Positions 28,266 to 40,841 of a DNA stretch of 64,000 bases are shown here, in pieces (position 1 is the first letter of the stretch; each line of letters opens with the position of its first letter). Under the pieces are notes generated by a model, which saw only the letters and a program-made list of their open reading frames with translations, ran no database searches and was not told the DNA's origin. The stretch covers positions 18,090,684-18,154,683 of the forward strand of contig OY783198.1 in NCBI GenBank assembly GCA_963678675.1. Reading direction: 5' to 3'. Source of the DNA: Xiphydria camelus (lineage: Eukaryota; Arthropoda; Insecta; Hymenoptera; Xiphydriidae). The position numbers were made by a program, and so were the translations under genes.

Positions 28266-28487
28266 TACTTCTCGCGTCACGGATTATGTCGCTGGTGATT
28301 TTATAAAATGTCATTTTTATACATACACACACAAGCCAATGAACAATTAATTCTCATACTCTCGTTAGCTACGGTACTGTTTGCCTTAGTTAACGAAAGC
28401 ATGAGAATTTATTGATCATTGGTTATTACGTAAAAAAAGACATTTTAAAAAGTCACCAGCGACAGAATCCGTGACGCTGGAAGTGCG
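28266..28487. mobile_element. Palindromic MITE
   Basis: The left arm (cgtcacggattatgtcgctg, gtgattttataaaatgtc) is the near-mirror of the right arm (gacattttaaaaagtcacc, agcgacagaatccgtgacg). The central blocks with tgagaattaatt-like sequence also pair (about 28350 with 28400). Confidence 0.82.
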
Positions 28488-29394
28488 CATGGGACGAGCA
28501 CGTAATGCCAACACGAGCATCGTGAAACGAGCACGATTTCATAATTGAAATATGGATCCCAATTTTCGCGTTGAATAAAACTTTAATTCAATTTGAAGCC
28601 ATCCTTCTTTGTTCGATCAATGCCCGCATATAACGTGGGATTTACGCAAAATTACACAATAAATGTGCTATTTATACCTCCACATTGTAGTTAACTAATC
28701 GATTGCTACTATACATATATTATATCGTCGACTATGATCAACTCGATTAAATTATTAAATGTACCGTTGTGTATCGTGGTGTAATAAATGTGATTAGATA
28801 TACATAATAATAATAAATGCAATATATAAGAACATTACCGTTTGAAGTTGCGCCGATCCTTTCGTACAGTTTGCCTCTTCCCGAATACCTACTCTTCTCT
28901 TTGCATCTTCTTATCTACCTTTTGATGAGCGTCACTCGAGGATTTCTTTTTCGACTATGATATGCAAAAAACGCTAACAGTTTTAAGAATAACAGATATA
29001 GTTGATCTTCTATTAACTAAACCACTCAAGAAAAATGTATTCCACTATCTTTCTTGCCTTCGAAATCTTTGAATCAATGGCAATATGCTTGGACTTTCGG
29101 CGCGCGAAAAAGTGCATCCGGACTATAACGGTGAAACCTGTCGAGTAAGTGACAAAACCTAACATTCCTCCACATGGTAAATCAAATCTTATCGACATAT
29201 CGTAAATACAATTTCGTAGATAGGTAATACCTAGACGAAACACTACAGAAATATAACTTATTTGCACAAACGAATTGACTGCATATAAAATAAATTCTTT
29301 TACCTTTATCGCTTTTTGCAGTTATAAGTTTCGACGTGATCAAATCACGACCATATTGCAAGATAGAGAAATTTTTTAATTCAGCTGTAATCAG
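28488..29394. other. AT-rich intergenic DNA
   Basis: No feature was recognised. Confidence 0.35.
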
Positions 29395-30600
29395 ACTCTC
29401 GCATCGGAAAAATTCAAAATTAAATATAATACTCGTAAAATCAGTGCGCGTATATGTTATTAATAACTGACTATTTGATTTGATTTAAATAAGAGTATAA
29501 AATAGTATTAATTGAAGAAGAATTCATACCGAAATATCGAGTATACTTTGAATACCATTATAAATAAATAAAGTTATGAATTAATTTAGATAAAAATAAA
29601 GATCAATCACAATAAGCATGCACGCCTACTTGTATGTGCAAGTATGTACGTGCATGAGCCCTGATCAAAAACTCTCGCATTAGCAGAATTCAAAATTAAA
29701 AATAATAAAATCAGTGCGCGTATAATTAATAATTGATCATTCGATTTAATTTGGATGAGACTATAAAATAATATTAATTGAAGAAGAGTTAATATAGAGA
29801 TGTGGAAGATTTGAAATACTAGTACAAAGATTAATAAAGTTATATGAATTAATTTCGATAAAAATGAAGATCGATCAAAGAACATACAAATCTACTTGCA
29901 TGTACATGTATGCACGCCCATTCATGAGCTTTAATCAAAGACTCTCGCATTAACAGAATTCAAAATTAAATAAGTAATAAAATCAGTGCGCGCGCGTATA
30001 CTTAATAATTGACCGTTTGATTAAATTTAACAAAAAGTACAAAATAGTATTAATTCGAGAACGATCAATACCGAAATATTGAATATATAATACTTTGAAT
30101 CCTATTAGGTAAGTATAGGTAGGGTAAACCTGCACCCAGTTATTGGACACTTAAGGATTTTACAAAATTTGAGACAGTGTTAAAAAACATATTTTTCTAC
30201 CTAGAGGTATGAGTGGTGGCTTGTTTAAATTGAAAATATATTGGCTTTACATTCTAATAACTTACAATTTTAAGTTGGAAAGAATATAATTTTCAACAAT
30301 AAAAAACTGGGATCAAGTCAAAAAACTTAGTTATTGGACAATGTTCTTAGCTTTTGGAATACTCAATCCAGTATTTGAACAGTCAAGAATCAATAAGCCA
30401 GGTACGGTTTTTGATAATATTTATTTAAGTAAAAACTAGGAATCTTGTTTTCATTTATTTAAATCAGACTATCCAATAACTGCAGGGTGTCTGATAACTG
30501 GGTGGTTTACCCTAATCAATAAAATTATACGAATCAATGTAAATAAAAATGAAGATTGATCGATGTACATACATGCCTACTTACGGGAAACATATTCATG
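29395..30600. repeat. Tandem array, three units of about 270-276 bp, third unit interrupted
   Basis: Units start at 29395, 29671 and 29941 with actctcgcat and continue through attcaaaattaaa, aatcagtgcgcg, attaattgaagaagag-like blocks, tactttgaata and aagtatgtacg-type sequence. The third unit is split at 30120-30514 by a TIR element and resumes with atcaataaaattatacgaat to about 30600. The array is AT-rich and non-coding. Confidence 0.9.
30120..30514. mobile_element. Mariner-like MITE inserted in the tandem array
   Basis: The tip GGGTAAACCTGCACCCAGTT is mirrored at the right end (aactgggtggtttaccc), flanked on both sides by TA, as expected for Tc1/mariner-type insertion. Sequence on either side aligns to the uninterrupted array units. 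No transposase frame. Confidence 0.85.
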
Positions 30601-31950
30601 GTAATATTAGAAAGGAAAAAAAAAGGATATATTCAATACCGAAATTTAAGATTCACTTCAGAATCCAAGATCATGGTCATCATCACATCGTCATCCACTG
30701 AGAGATAATTTTAAATATTGTCATTTTTCAGTAATCCAATAGAAATCCGACATCCTCAATTTATAGATTCATCCTCAATTGAATTCGCTGAAAATAAGGT
30801 GCTACCCTGAAAAATTGCAGCGAGACCGATGAGTAGAGTGAAAAAATGACGAGCTGCGAACGACGTTTCTCGATGAACTAGCATCATCGAAGAAACGTTC
30901 GTTAACAACTCCTTCGATTTCTCAAAGAAATAGGTAGCCAAGTAACGATTGATATTTGTGGACATTTTTTAACACCAAATGCAATTGCAACAGAAAACGA
31001 GCCGCTTTCAATTACACACACTGAAAAAAGTATTTAGCTAATCCAGCTATATTTCTGGCTGCCTCAGACACAACTAGAAAAATATTGCCAGTGTAGCAAG
31101 AATTCTTGCTATTGCGAAGAAAATTATCACTGTAATTACTATAATTTTCTACTTGTGGCCAAATTTTTTTGAGTGCACGCGTTGAAAAGATAAGGTATAA
31201 TTCACGCGGTATACTGTAATAATATTTGATTATTACAAAGAATTAAAGAACGTGTTGATGAAAGTCTTTTGTTAAATAAGCAAAGGCAATTAAAGGCACT
31301 TGAGAAATTCGATAGATTTCTAATCAAATATAAATGCTACCATCTCGAATTCAAACGGAATGCTACGTATTTCTTGGCACAGATAAGGATCTCACGTGGT
31401 ATCTCTATTATATTCATGCTCTTGTAAAACTTTAATTTAGACAAACACAAGGAAAGCAATCGAATGACAGCTCTAGAAACTGAAGAAGTATTAAAATCAA
31501 ATCCGACGATACAAAATACTTGGAAATCTGAACGTGAGATCCCTGAATTAAAAAAAAATAAAATAGCATACGAATGACAACGTGCACGGTGACGACATAA
31601 TACAAATGCAATACACAAATGAATTCTCCTCTTCGGCGAATCGCCTCTTCGAGTGAAGCTCCCGATGACGTGTAGAATTTATTTTCAGGCTCGAACATTC
31701 CCTTTCAACGAAAGTCTCACGCGGATGAATAAAATCGCCATTCCACGTCAATCAATCGAATGTTCCCTTTAACTGCGAATCAATGAAAACTCCCACCGAT
31801 TCCCAGTTATGAAACTACAAGACTGGAGATTTCTCAGTCATAGAACTGAGAAGCAGTGGCTATTCACCGATTGCCAGTGTTTTTCACTGATTCCATTTCA
31901 AAGAGAGCGTCGATTGCAATCAAATGGAAATTCGTGTTCATCCGTGCGAC
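30601..31950. other. AT-rich intergenic DNA with one small possible MITE
   Basis: At about 31015-31180, cactgaaaaaagtattta and the right end aaatttttttgagtgcac form loose inverted tips. Otherwise nothing was recognised. Short open frames have no signature. Confidence 0.4.
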
Positions 31951-32232
31951 GCACTGAGACAAAAAAATGGTTAAACCAATTTATTTGGTTCGAATTATTT
32001 CAAGCAATGAAATATTTTTTAAATTTATACAATCGTGTTCAATCCAATACCCATTCATTCGCAACTGATGTATCACTCTGAGTAGGTATTTAGTTGCTAT
32101 ACCTCAACAAATTTAGTTAGCCATATATGACTATTTATGTGCAGTTGGAACAATTAGGCATTTTCTTCGTATGATTAGTATTGACTAATTTAAAGACAAC
32201 TTAATCTTTTAATCACAGTTCATCTCAGTGCG
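31951..32232. mobile_element. MITE with CACTGAGA tips
   Basis: The left tip cgcactgagacaaaaaaatg and the right tip aatcacagttcatctcagtg are inverted. Weaker pairing is seen inside (ggttaaacca with ttaatctttt). It shares its tips with families A and the 5488 element but not their interior. Confidence 0.65.
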
Positions 32233-32249
32233 CTTCGAATCATTTTGGT

Positions 32250-32650
32250 CCGCCTTCGATTTCGACGCATCTGCGGAGATTCATCGAGATCGAAGTACGG
32301 ACGCTTTATGAGACTTTCTCGCGAGCTAAATAAGTCACACTAGCCCAAACGACGACCTGCGATTCCCTGAATACGTCTGTGACGTCTGTGCATATTTGAA
32401 TGAATCCTCGAGCCTTTTATTCAATGCCACACTTCTTACTTCATTTTGAAATCTCCTCAGTCGGCCTTCGATCTATACGAATCTCTAAAGATTCATAAAG
32501 ACAAAGAACGGACATTATCAGGGATTTCCTTGCCAAGTAAATAAGCTCGAACGACGATCTGCGATCGTCAGAATCGCAGCTCGGAATTATTCGAGCCGAT
32601 TAACTTCGAGCCTTTTTTCACGTTCACTTCGCGCACTTCTAAACACACTT
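32250..32650. repeat. Diverged tandem duplication, about 205-bp unit
   Basis: Two units starting near 32250 and 32457 share ggccttcgat-type blocks, gattcat.gaga, acggac, aaataag, cgacga.ctgcgat, tcgagcctttt and cacttct in the same order, at moderate identity. Confidence 0.6.
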
Positions 32651-34126
32651 CGACGACTTAAATATTTCATTTTCGCGTGCATCCGGGTCTAGAACCGCAG
32701 GCGCTTGCATTCGAATCCCGGTTCCGGAAGAGCTTTCGCGCGTTATTCCGCGAAGGAACTTCCGGCCGGTCCTGCCTACTTAAAACTAGACACACATTCG
32801 CTCCGAAAGTCTATCCTACCTCCCCCCCTCGGCTATATGTAAAAAGATGCAACACAATCATTCCACGAATTCCATTCATTCCACCCCGGTGCAAGGGCCT
32901 ACACTAGGGATAACATCCCGGGACGCATCCGTCACCGGAGCTTGATCTACCTTTCATAATAATACACACCTGAATAATGTACACTTACTGTTTGCGAAAG
33001 CTGAAAAAATATTTCATGAATATGATTAACAGTTTATTCATCTAAACGGGCTAAGGACTCTATTGAATTGTAGTATATGTATGTTTTTTGTGTATAAAAA
33101 TGTTGGAATATTGAAGTAAGAAGGAAGAAAAAAGAAATGCTCATCTCAAAACTCTAATTTCAAACAGCAAACACAATTAAATGCAAGAATATTCAACAAT
33201 ATATATTTTAATTGTAATAATAAATATTCGATTTAATATTGAAAACCCTGAGGCGTTCTCCGAGTAGAAGTAACAATACTAAATAAAGACTTCGCAAACT
33301 CGCATGAAACGTTTACTTCGACGCGGAGAACGACCTGACGCGCAAACTCTCATCGTTCCTCGATAAAATTCAATCGACGAGTGTCTCTGACAATCTGAAC
33401 GGCGAGAGGGAAATTTTTGTCAGCGAAGTCGGAGGGTCATCCGACTTCAAAACTAATTACGCGAGATCCAGAAAGATTTCTACCGAATTATCGCGAAGGA
33501 AACAATGAGAGGCTAAAGCTGAAATTATTGAAAACATAGCCAGATAGTCACGAACCGAAACCGGTGAAGGCTTCGACTCGTGGTCACCGTGCACAGTTGT
33601 CGAAAGGAATGAAAATTACAACCAGTTTTCGGTGTCGGTTCGGACCAATCGTCCTGCGACATAATCGAAAACCGGAGGGACTCAAAGACATACGAACCCC
33701 TCTGCGTGATTCCCTTCGTCGAGGCGATGGCGGCTTACTGACATCTTCTTGCACTGCCCCCGGAGATCCCTCCACATAGGCCTATTCCACGAAAATCGGC
33801 TAACCAAAAATGCTTGAATTTATTAATTACGATTTTACGAAACGGACTACCGATTTAACGTGAAATAGGCCTACTCCAGGAGACCGGCGGGACTTACGGC
33901 GGCCTCTTCTTTGAAGTCATCTGCTTCAGCCCCACATTTTGCATCCAACCATCCTTTTCAAAAAGACTGCGAATCTTCGAGGGCTATTCGCGAGGATTAC
34001 CGATCTCGTCGAACGATCGAGACCTGTTAGTAAAAACAAAGAATGGAACGTATTAGCGCGAATGCCAATGCCAAGGACTTCGCAGCCCCTATTTATTTCA
34101 TTTTAGGGGAAATAAGGAAAATTTTG
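32651..34126. other. Intergenic DNA
   Basis: A small inverted pair at about 33776-33873 (aggcctattccacg with cgtgaaataggcct) may be a short MITE. No gene or tRNA B-box was confirmed. Confidence 0.4.
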
Positions 34127-34182
34127 ATAAAAAAGGAGTTTTTATATTTTAAATGAAATATTGATGCAGGTAGATAAAGTGT

Positions 34183-34254
34183 GGCGCCTAGATGCAAAAC
34201 CAGATATTTCCTTTATAAGGATATAGGAAATATCTGGTTTTGCATCTAGGCGCC
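34183..34254. repeat. Perfect 30-bp hairpin, 12-nt loop
   Basis: 34183-34212 is the exact reverse complement of 34225-34254, ending at the palindromic GGCGCC. The surrounding 34127-34340 shows no further clear symmetry. Confidence 0.93.
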
Positions 34255-34512
34255 TCAAGTAGGAGTTATAATAGCAAAAAAAATTGACCATTAGAACCCA
34301 TTCACGTAATATAAAACGATGAAACGACAAATTCACCTACAAAGCTAAATGATAAACGGTTTTAGAGGGAAAATATCAAACTATAGGGGCAAAGGGGGAA
34401 AATCGCGAGTTTTATGGTGAAAAGGAGGAAGTTTGAAAAAATAGAGGGATAAAAGGGAATTCCTGTGGTAAAAAAGGCATAGATCCATAAAAAATCCTTT
34501 ACAAATCCCATA

Positions 34513-34866
34513 CAATTCCTTACGGAAATATGATATGTATTTGAAACAGCAATTCCAGATACCCACCCATTAAAAATGGAGAAGAATTGATCGAAGTTTA
34601 TTGGATTCTATGCGTAGATGTAAAAATAAGTAAAATCCCATAAAAATAAATGCCGTTCAAATGGTAATTATCCAATTAGTAATTACCAATAAAATTACGT
34701 TTATGTTGCTTATTACCAATGAATGGGATTAATTTTTATGAAATTCAACTTGTTCTTACATATGCGCATAGAATCCCATACATTTCGACCAATCATTTTC
34801 AGATTTAAATGAGCGAATATCTGGAATTGCTGCTTCAAATACGTATCATTTTTCCATAAGGAATTT
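34513..34866. mobile_element. Palindromic MITE, about 350 bp
   Basis: The left arm (aattccttacggaaatatga, tatttgaaacagcaattccag, ggattctatgcg, atcccataaaaat) mirrors the right arm (cgcatagaatccc, ctggaattgctgcttcaaata, ttccataaggaatt). Arms are about 150 bp at moderate identity. Non-coding. Confidence 0.82.
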
Positions 34867-36167
34867 ATAAGGATCTGTTGGTTCTTTTTTTTTCAACAAC
34901 AATAGAGGACACACCGTGAAGCTGCAATTCTTTCTGAAAAGTTTTCCTAGCTTTTTGTTTCCCAAACGGAGAAAAATCTACGTGGTATCGTAGAACAGGC
35001 ATTTGTCTACGCGTATTAGCTAAAATTGTATCGGGAAGGCATAGTGCAAGTGCGAGAGAGAGCGTCGACTCAGGGCGTTTGCTCTCCCTCTCCCTCTCCC
35101 TCACCCTCTTCCTCTCCCTCCCCCCCTCTCTTTCTCTCTCTCGCACTCGTACGATTACACCTGTGAGAAATTCCTTTGGTCTTATCACGATTCTTACCGC
35201 ATCCGATGGATCAATTTATTGCGCGGTGTTATTTTCGAGCAATTCACACAACGCGGCGTATTCAGACGATTAAGATATTCGTTCCGTCGTCTCAGGAGAA
35301 AGAGAGAAATGTCTTTACCTTCTATCGTTGCTCCCGCGACGAGGCGAGATTCCGAGCGGGTGAATTCGACGCTTCGGAAGCAGAGTGCGTCCGGAAAGTC
35401 TTCTCCATTTCTTCCCAACGGTTGTCACAGACTTTTCAATAAAGATTTGGCATGAGAAACCCATTTTTAATGGCTTTAAAAGCGACCTTTTCCACTCACG
35501 GGGCGTAGTTCCACTCCAGTCTCCTCTTCGTGTGCCGCCGTGCACGTCTTAGCGCGTTCACGGGTTTTGCCCGGCCACCGGCAAGGCCTCAGCGTTAGCC
35601 TCGAACCCAAAGAGCGTTCTCGAAACCTTTCGTATTAGATTTTTTGAATAATTCGATTTTCCAAGAGAGAATAAGCTACTTTAAAAGAGATTTAATTATT
35701 AAATCTTGTATTTAACGAACCACTTGAAGAATTAGTCCATGTATTGCACTCAAAATTGAGAGAATTACCATAAATAATTCTTTGCAATTTGCACCCGCAA
35801 AATACACTGATTATTTAGACTCTATCTATAAAGATTACATGCTTCATTTTTATCGTTTTACTCACCATAATGCATTGCACTCAAAATTTAGAGAATTACA
35901 ATAAACACTTCCTTGCAATTCACACCAGCGAAATACCCTGATTGTTCAAAAACAAACTATTTACAAAGCTTGCATGCATGCGGGAAAGCTGTCAATTCGA
36001 TCAAATCGATCTTCCGAATTGACAGCTATCGGGAAATCAAACGTTTGACACTTTTTGTTCTCACGCAGCACACACAGCGCACTCTTCTCAAGCTAACTGT
36101 AACTATCAAATTCTCAACCGTCGGCAAAGTATCGGCAATATAGGTATCTAAGCTTGTTTCATTTGGG
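34867..36167. other. Intergenic DNA left of NDUFV2
   Basis: Contains a CT-rich tract (about 35082-35146). Two similar segments near 35745-35830 and 35875-35940 share ttgcactcaaaatt.agagaattac, a probable short tandem duplication. A small hairpin is at 35989-36027. The NDUFV2 promoter should lie toward the right end. Confidence 0.45.
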
Positions 36168-37350
36168 ATGAAACATACGGTAAGTGAATGTCTCGAGCTC
36201 ATATCTACCTAGGGAGCACATCAAAGTAATGCCATCTTATAGATCGAAGAGTAAGCTCAAACCAGTTTATTCGATTTTATGCAAGTGTGACATACCTGCG
36301 CCTAAAGTGAAAAAGAACATTATTTTTGGAAGAATTACAGCTTCCAAAAAATGCTTGCAACTTTGCGATGCTCCCGTGGCCTTTTGGTAACGTATTCCCG
36401 AATTAAAAATGAGAGTAGCATTAATGTTTGGTGTTGTCATGATTTAATATTCTTCCTTATGTAACCTTCAAAAGCACAGAGTGCGACCATTTGACACTAG
36501 TTTTCCTACAGGCTCTAAAAAATGTGAGAGGCGTACAATCTTCGGCTGGACGTCTCTCTGATCACCTCTTTGTCGTAAGTAGCTCCGTAAACGCTATTTA
36601 TCACAATCCCTCTGGTCGCAATCATATCGATTCTCTCATAGCACAGAGACTCAGAACACGACAACCCAAGCATTCCCTTTGAATTCAACGCAGCGAACAA
36701 GAAACGAGTGGATGCGATTCTTGCCATTTATCCAGAGGGTCATAAACGCGGCGCTATGATCCCTCTACTGGATTTGGCCCAACGTCAACACGGCTGGTTG
36801 CCCATCTCTGCCATGCACAAGGTGGCAGAGATTTTGAATTTGCCAAATATGCGAGTTTACGAGGTGGCCACGTTTTATACGATGTTCAATAGGAGACCGA
36901 TGCCCAAATATCACATCCAAGTCTGTACATGCACGCCGTGCTGGCTGAGAGATTCAGACTCTATTTTAAAAGCTGTATGCAAAGCTGCAAACTGTGAAGT
37001 CGGCGCGGATTCTCCCGACTCCTTGTTTACTATTTCGGAGGTGGAGTGCCTTGGAGCATGCGCAAATGCACCTATGCTCCAAGTAAACGATGATTATTAC
37101 GTGCGTACATGACGTTAATTCTATCGCTGCGATTAAATATGAATCCAGCAAATCAAACCCTTTTTTACTCTTACAGGAAGACCTGACGGCGGAAAGTGCC
37201 GAAGCTATAATAAAGGCGCTCAAAAGTGGCACGAGGCCACCGCCAGGGCCACAAAATTCTCCGCGATTTGCAGCAGAACCAGCGGGAGAGCTCACGAGCC
37301 TTACAAGCCCGCCACCCGGTCCCGGAGATGGCGTTCGTTCTGATTTATAA
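36168..37350 (+). CDS. NADH:ubiquinone oxidoreductase 24-kDa subunit (complex I)
   Basis: This is the mitochondrial matrix-arm subunit that carries the N1a 2Fe-2S cluster. The secure exons are 36512-36574 (end of the targeting peptide, then DHLFV), 36642-37100 ([47 protein letters not shown]) and 37177-37350 ([11 protein letters not shown] to a TAA stop). Joins are phase 0 with GT-AG borders, and LFV|HRD and YY|EDLT match the family exactly. The four cluster cysteines are all present, two in VCTCTPC and two in ECLGAC. The first exon is uncertain: an ATG at 36168 followed by three codons and a strong gtaagt donor at 36180 would join in frame, but such a tiny first exon needs a transcript. An AATAAA at 37430 is a likely polyadenylation signal. 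Strong call for the protein, weak for the start. Confidence 0.94.
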
Positions 37351-37899
37351 GCGATTGCTTAAATAGATCGCTATCATAGTTTCGCGTGTGATCGACTGTA
37401 AAAACAATCCTGCAATATATGTAAATCCTAATAAATTATAGAGCACTGCTACTAAAGTTTCTTCTCAACGTTATTCTATGTTCACCCAACCTCGAATAGT
37501 TTAAAATGTGGAAAAAATATCAGCAAACTAATTGTCCTGGGGACGATCCAATTTTATAAAATATTGATTATAAAATTCTCGGCCTTTAATTTATATCATA
37601 ATGCCATCTATCGACGTACTGGTAAACTATATTTAAAGATGCACAACATTTGAAACTGTCATCAGATACACGACGCAAATGTGTCAAATCATAAGGATTT
37701 TTACTTAATTTTTAATAAAAAGTAATCCTTCGTGGATATCTGCATACAGCGCGATTTATGTGAAGCACATTTGAAATGGAAGAGGATTGAAGAGAGTATG
37801 TATTCCACGCACAAGTCTGAATTTGCGCTAATTTATAACGCCAGCAAATTCGGGTAAAGCTCGAATTTTTATCTAAAATTCCGAAATCAGAGTTCAAAA
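37351..37899. other. Gap between NDUFV2 and PMS2
   Basis: Holds the NDUFV2 3' end (AATAAA at 37430-37435) and the PMS2 promoter region. Both genes run on the plus strand. No other feature was seen. Confidence 0.6.
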
Positions 37900-40301
37900 A
37901 TGACGGAACCTGCTCCAACAACGGAAGCTTCGAAAAAGATCGAAGTTATAAACAAAGCAACAGTCCATCAAATATGTTCTGGACAGGTGATGTTAACCTA
38001 AATTTCATTGAATCTTCTTACGGGGCATTTAAAATTATCTACAAATCGACGCTCTATTCAAACAGGTAGTCTTCGACCTCGCAACCGCGGTCAAAGAATT
38101 AGTGGAGAACAGTTTAGACAGTGGAGCAACTGTCGTTGACGTCAAATTGTTCGATTACGGAAAGACCTGCATCACTGTGAGCGACAATGGTTCTGGTGTC
38201 ATCGAAGGAGATTTCGAAGGCCTGGGTGAGTATTTAGATGTCGAACGTTATCGTAACACCGTAAAATAATATATGGAAGTATTGATACATTTTAAATCGC
38301 GTACAGCTTTAAAGCATCACACGTCGAAACTGCGCGAGTTCTCGGACCTAGCAGAAGTAAATACATTTGGATTTCGAGGAGAAGCTCTGAGTTCGCTGTG
38401 TTCCCTTTCTGATCTGAGCATCGTTACCCGCCATTTGACCAAAGATCACGCATACAAATTGCAATTCGACAAGGATGGATTATTGAAGAACAAGGAAGTT
38501 TGTGCCAGAGAGACAGGAACAACAGTACACGTACGGAATATGTTCAAGAGCCTGCCAGTGAGGGCAAAAGAATTTGAGAGAAATATCAAGAAAGAATTTG
38601 CAAAGACCACTCAAGTCTTGTATGGTTACTGTCTGGTTTCAACTGGTGTAAAGATCACATTTAGTAATATAGTGACTAGGAAATCTAACTTGATTGTAGC
38701 TACTATAGGAGCGGACATGATTCTGGACAATATAAGTTCTGTATTTGGTAAGAAATCGTTGGAGGGCCTCTTGCGAGTCGAAGCGCATCCTCCTGACAAG
38801 GAGACGCTCCAAGAGTACAATCTCAAGGGTGACACGAGTTTGAATTTCACTTGGGACTGTTACGTTTCTAGTAGCGTGCATACCCTTGGGCGTTCGAGTC
38901 CAGACAGACAATTTTTCTATGTAAACGGCCGTCCTTGTGACCTCGCTAAAGTCTCCAAGCTCATCAATCATGTGTACCACAAGTACAACAATAAGCAATA
39001 CCCATTTGTCTTCCTAAACTTAAAGTTAAATCAAACGTGCGCCGACGTCAACGTGACCCCTGACAAAAGAACTATCTTCTTCACGCAAGAATCACTTATT
39101 TTAGCATCGATAAAGTCAAACCTCGTACGAACTTGGGATAATTTGCAAGGTAGCTTCGTAATCACGACTTTGGACGACCTGAACTTTCGCTTCAAGAGGA
39201 CTATCTCGCCCACGCATCATCCTCCTGCGAAAAGGCAGCAGATATCACAATCGACGACTAGTTTAAAGATTGCAAAAGAAACGGAAAAGAATGAAATGTA
39301 TATAGAAAATAGCGAAAAATCCGAATTACCTAAAGATGTAACAATGTCTGTTAGTCTAAAGTCGATAAAGGCAAAATTAATCGAGAGGAGGAAAGCTAGG
39401 TTTGACAATAGAAAAGAAGGAAAGGGAGTTAAGTACAGAGCACAGATGGAGCCAAGCCAAACAAAGGAAGCTGAGAAGGAACTGCAGAAGGAACTGGAGA
39501 AAGATTCCTTTGACAAGGTTATTAGCTTCATGCTATTTCAGTTAAATAAAATGAAAAGGATTTTGAACGTTGATACTATACGTATAGTATACCTATGCGT
39601 CTTCAAAACTAACAAAAATGAATCTATGCAGATGGAGATCATAGGACAGTTCAATTTGGGCTTTATAGTGACTCGTCTCGAGACGGACCTTTTCATTGTG
39701 GATCAGCACGCCAGCGACGAAAAATTCCGCTTCGAGAAGTTAAATAAAGAGACGAAATTACGGACACAAAAATTAATTGCGCCGAAACCATTGAATCTCT
39801 CCTCGCTGAATGAAAGCATTGTTATCGAAAATCAGAACGTATTTGACGACAATGGTTTTACATTTCAAATAAATACCGAAGGTATGCATGAAAATATGCA
39901 GAGTGCAAATGTACTTTAAATGTAAGTAATTGTTTTCTCTCAAGAGCATACTAATTTCAGTTTCTTTTTCTCGTTTAGATGAACAAGGCTGCCGGATTAA
40001 ATTAACTGGAATGCCCGTTAGTGGCAATTGGCAGTTCGGTCAAGAAGATATGGAGGAATTAATTTTTCTCATCAGAGAGGGTGGAACTGATGGAAATGGC
40101 CAAATACCTCGACCAAGTAGAGTGAGACAGATGCTGGCATCGAGGGCGTGCCGTAGTGCAGTTATGGTTGGCAAGCCGCTCAATGTCATTGAGATGCGCC
40201 GTCTGTTGGTGCAAATGGGCCAGATGCAAAATCCATGGAACTGTCCTCACGGGCGACCGACGATCAGACACCTCCTAACCACGTCACTCTTGAAGCGATA
40301 G
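37900..40301 (+). CDS. PMS2, MutL-alpha mismatch-repair endonuclease
   Basis: Nuclear partner of MLH1 that nicks the strand to be repaired. Exons are 37900-37986, 38066-38225, 38307-39517, 39632-39881 and 39979-40301. The GHKL ATPase motifs are [10 protein letters not shown] (residues 40-49), SDNGSGV (68-74) and FGFRGEAL (103-110). The C-terminal metal-binding endonuclease motif is [12 protein letters not shown] and the zinc-site end is CPHGRP. The segment 39518-39631 is open in frame, but it begins GT and ends AG, carries a ctaac branch-like site and splits the conserved join [14 protein letters not shown], so I treat it as an intron. With it removed the protein is about 676 residues; kept, it is 714. 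Human PMS2 is 862 and the central linker is shorter here. The start ATG at 37900 precedes [13 protein letters not shown], as in the family. It lies convergent with GRWD1. Confidence 0.95.
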
Positions 40302-40841
40302 CTATTTCTAATGGTAACTATTTAGACACCGTATTTCGAAAATATGTACATATAGCCATGAACTCTTATAACCAATTGCTACAGGGTTTATTTCTCCTTT
40401 TTCTTTGTACGTTTAATGTGCAATCAAAGTTCTTACGACGTCTCTCACTTGTCGTTTCATTGTGCCATGTTCTTGGTTCTTTATCCTCTTACCTGATTAG
40501 CGAAGTCCTTGACCACTTGCAGCGAAGATCCCCAATGAGCCTCCCCTGTGACGATGTTGCTGTTTCCGGAGTCGAGACGTCGTGAGAAATTAGATAGCAA
40601 CGCGATACGTGTATTAGAATCAGTGGCAAAAAAATAGACCCCCTTTGCCATGCTTGTTTTCAAATTATACATTTCTTCGATTTTATTCGATTTAATAAAT
40701 TCCATCATCGAAAAAGAAAGGCGTCTAAAACCACCTGACGAAGTATCGAGCCGAATCTCTAATTCCAAGATCACCTTTCACTGTTTGTATAAATATGAAA
40801 CCTACGTTACATATTTATAGTGTCTCAAAAGTTCAAGCGTG
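40302..40841. other. Convergent gap between PMS2 and GRWD1
   Basis: About 540 bp between the two stop codons, holding both 3' ends. No separate gene is supported. Confidence 0.55.

Noticed and set aside
32700..32725. tRNA B-box-like ttcgaatccc
   Set aside because: No A box, acceptor stem or anticodon arm could be placed around it.
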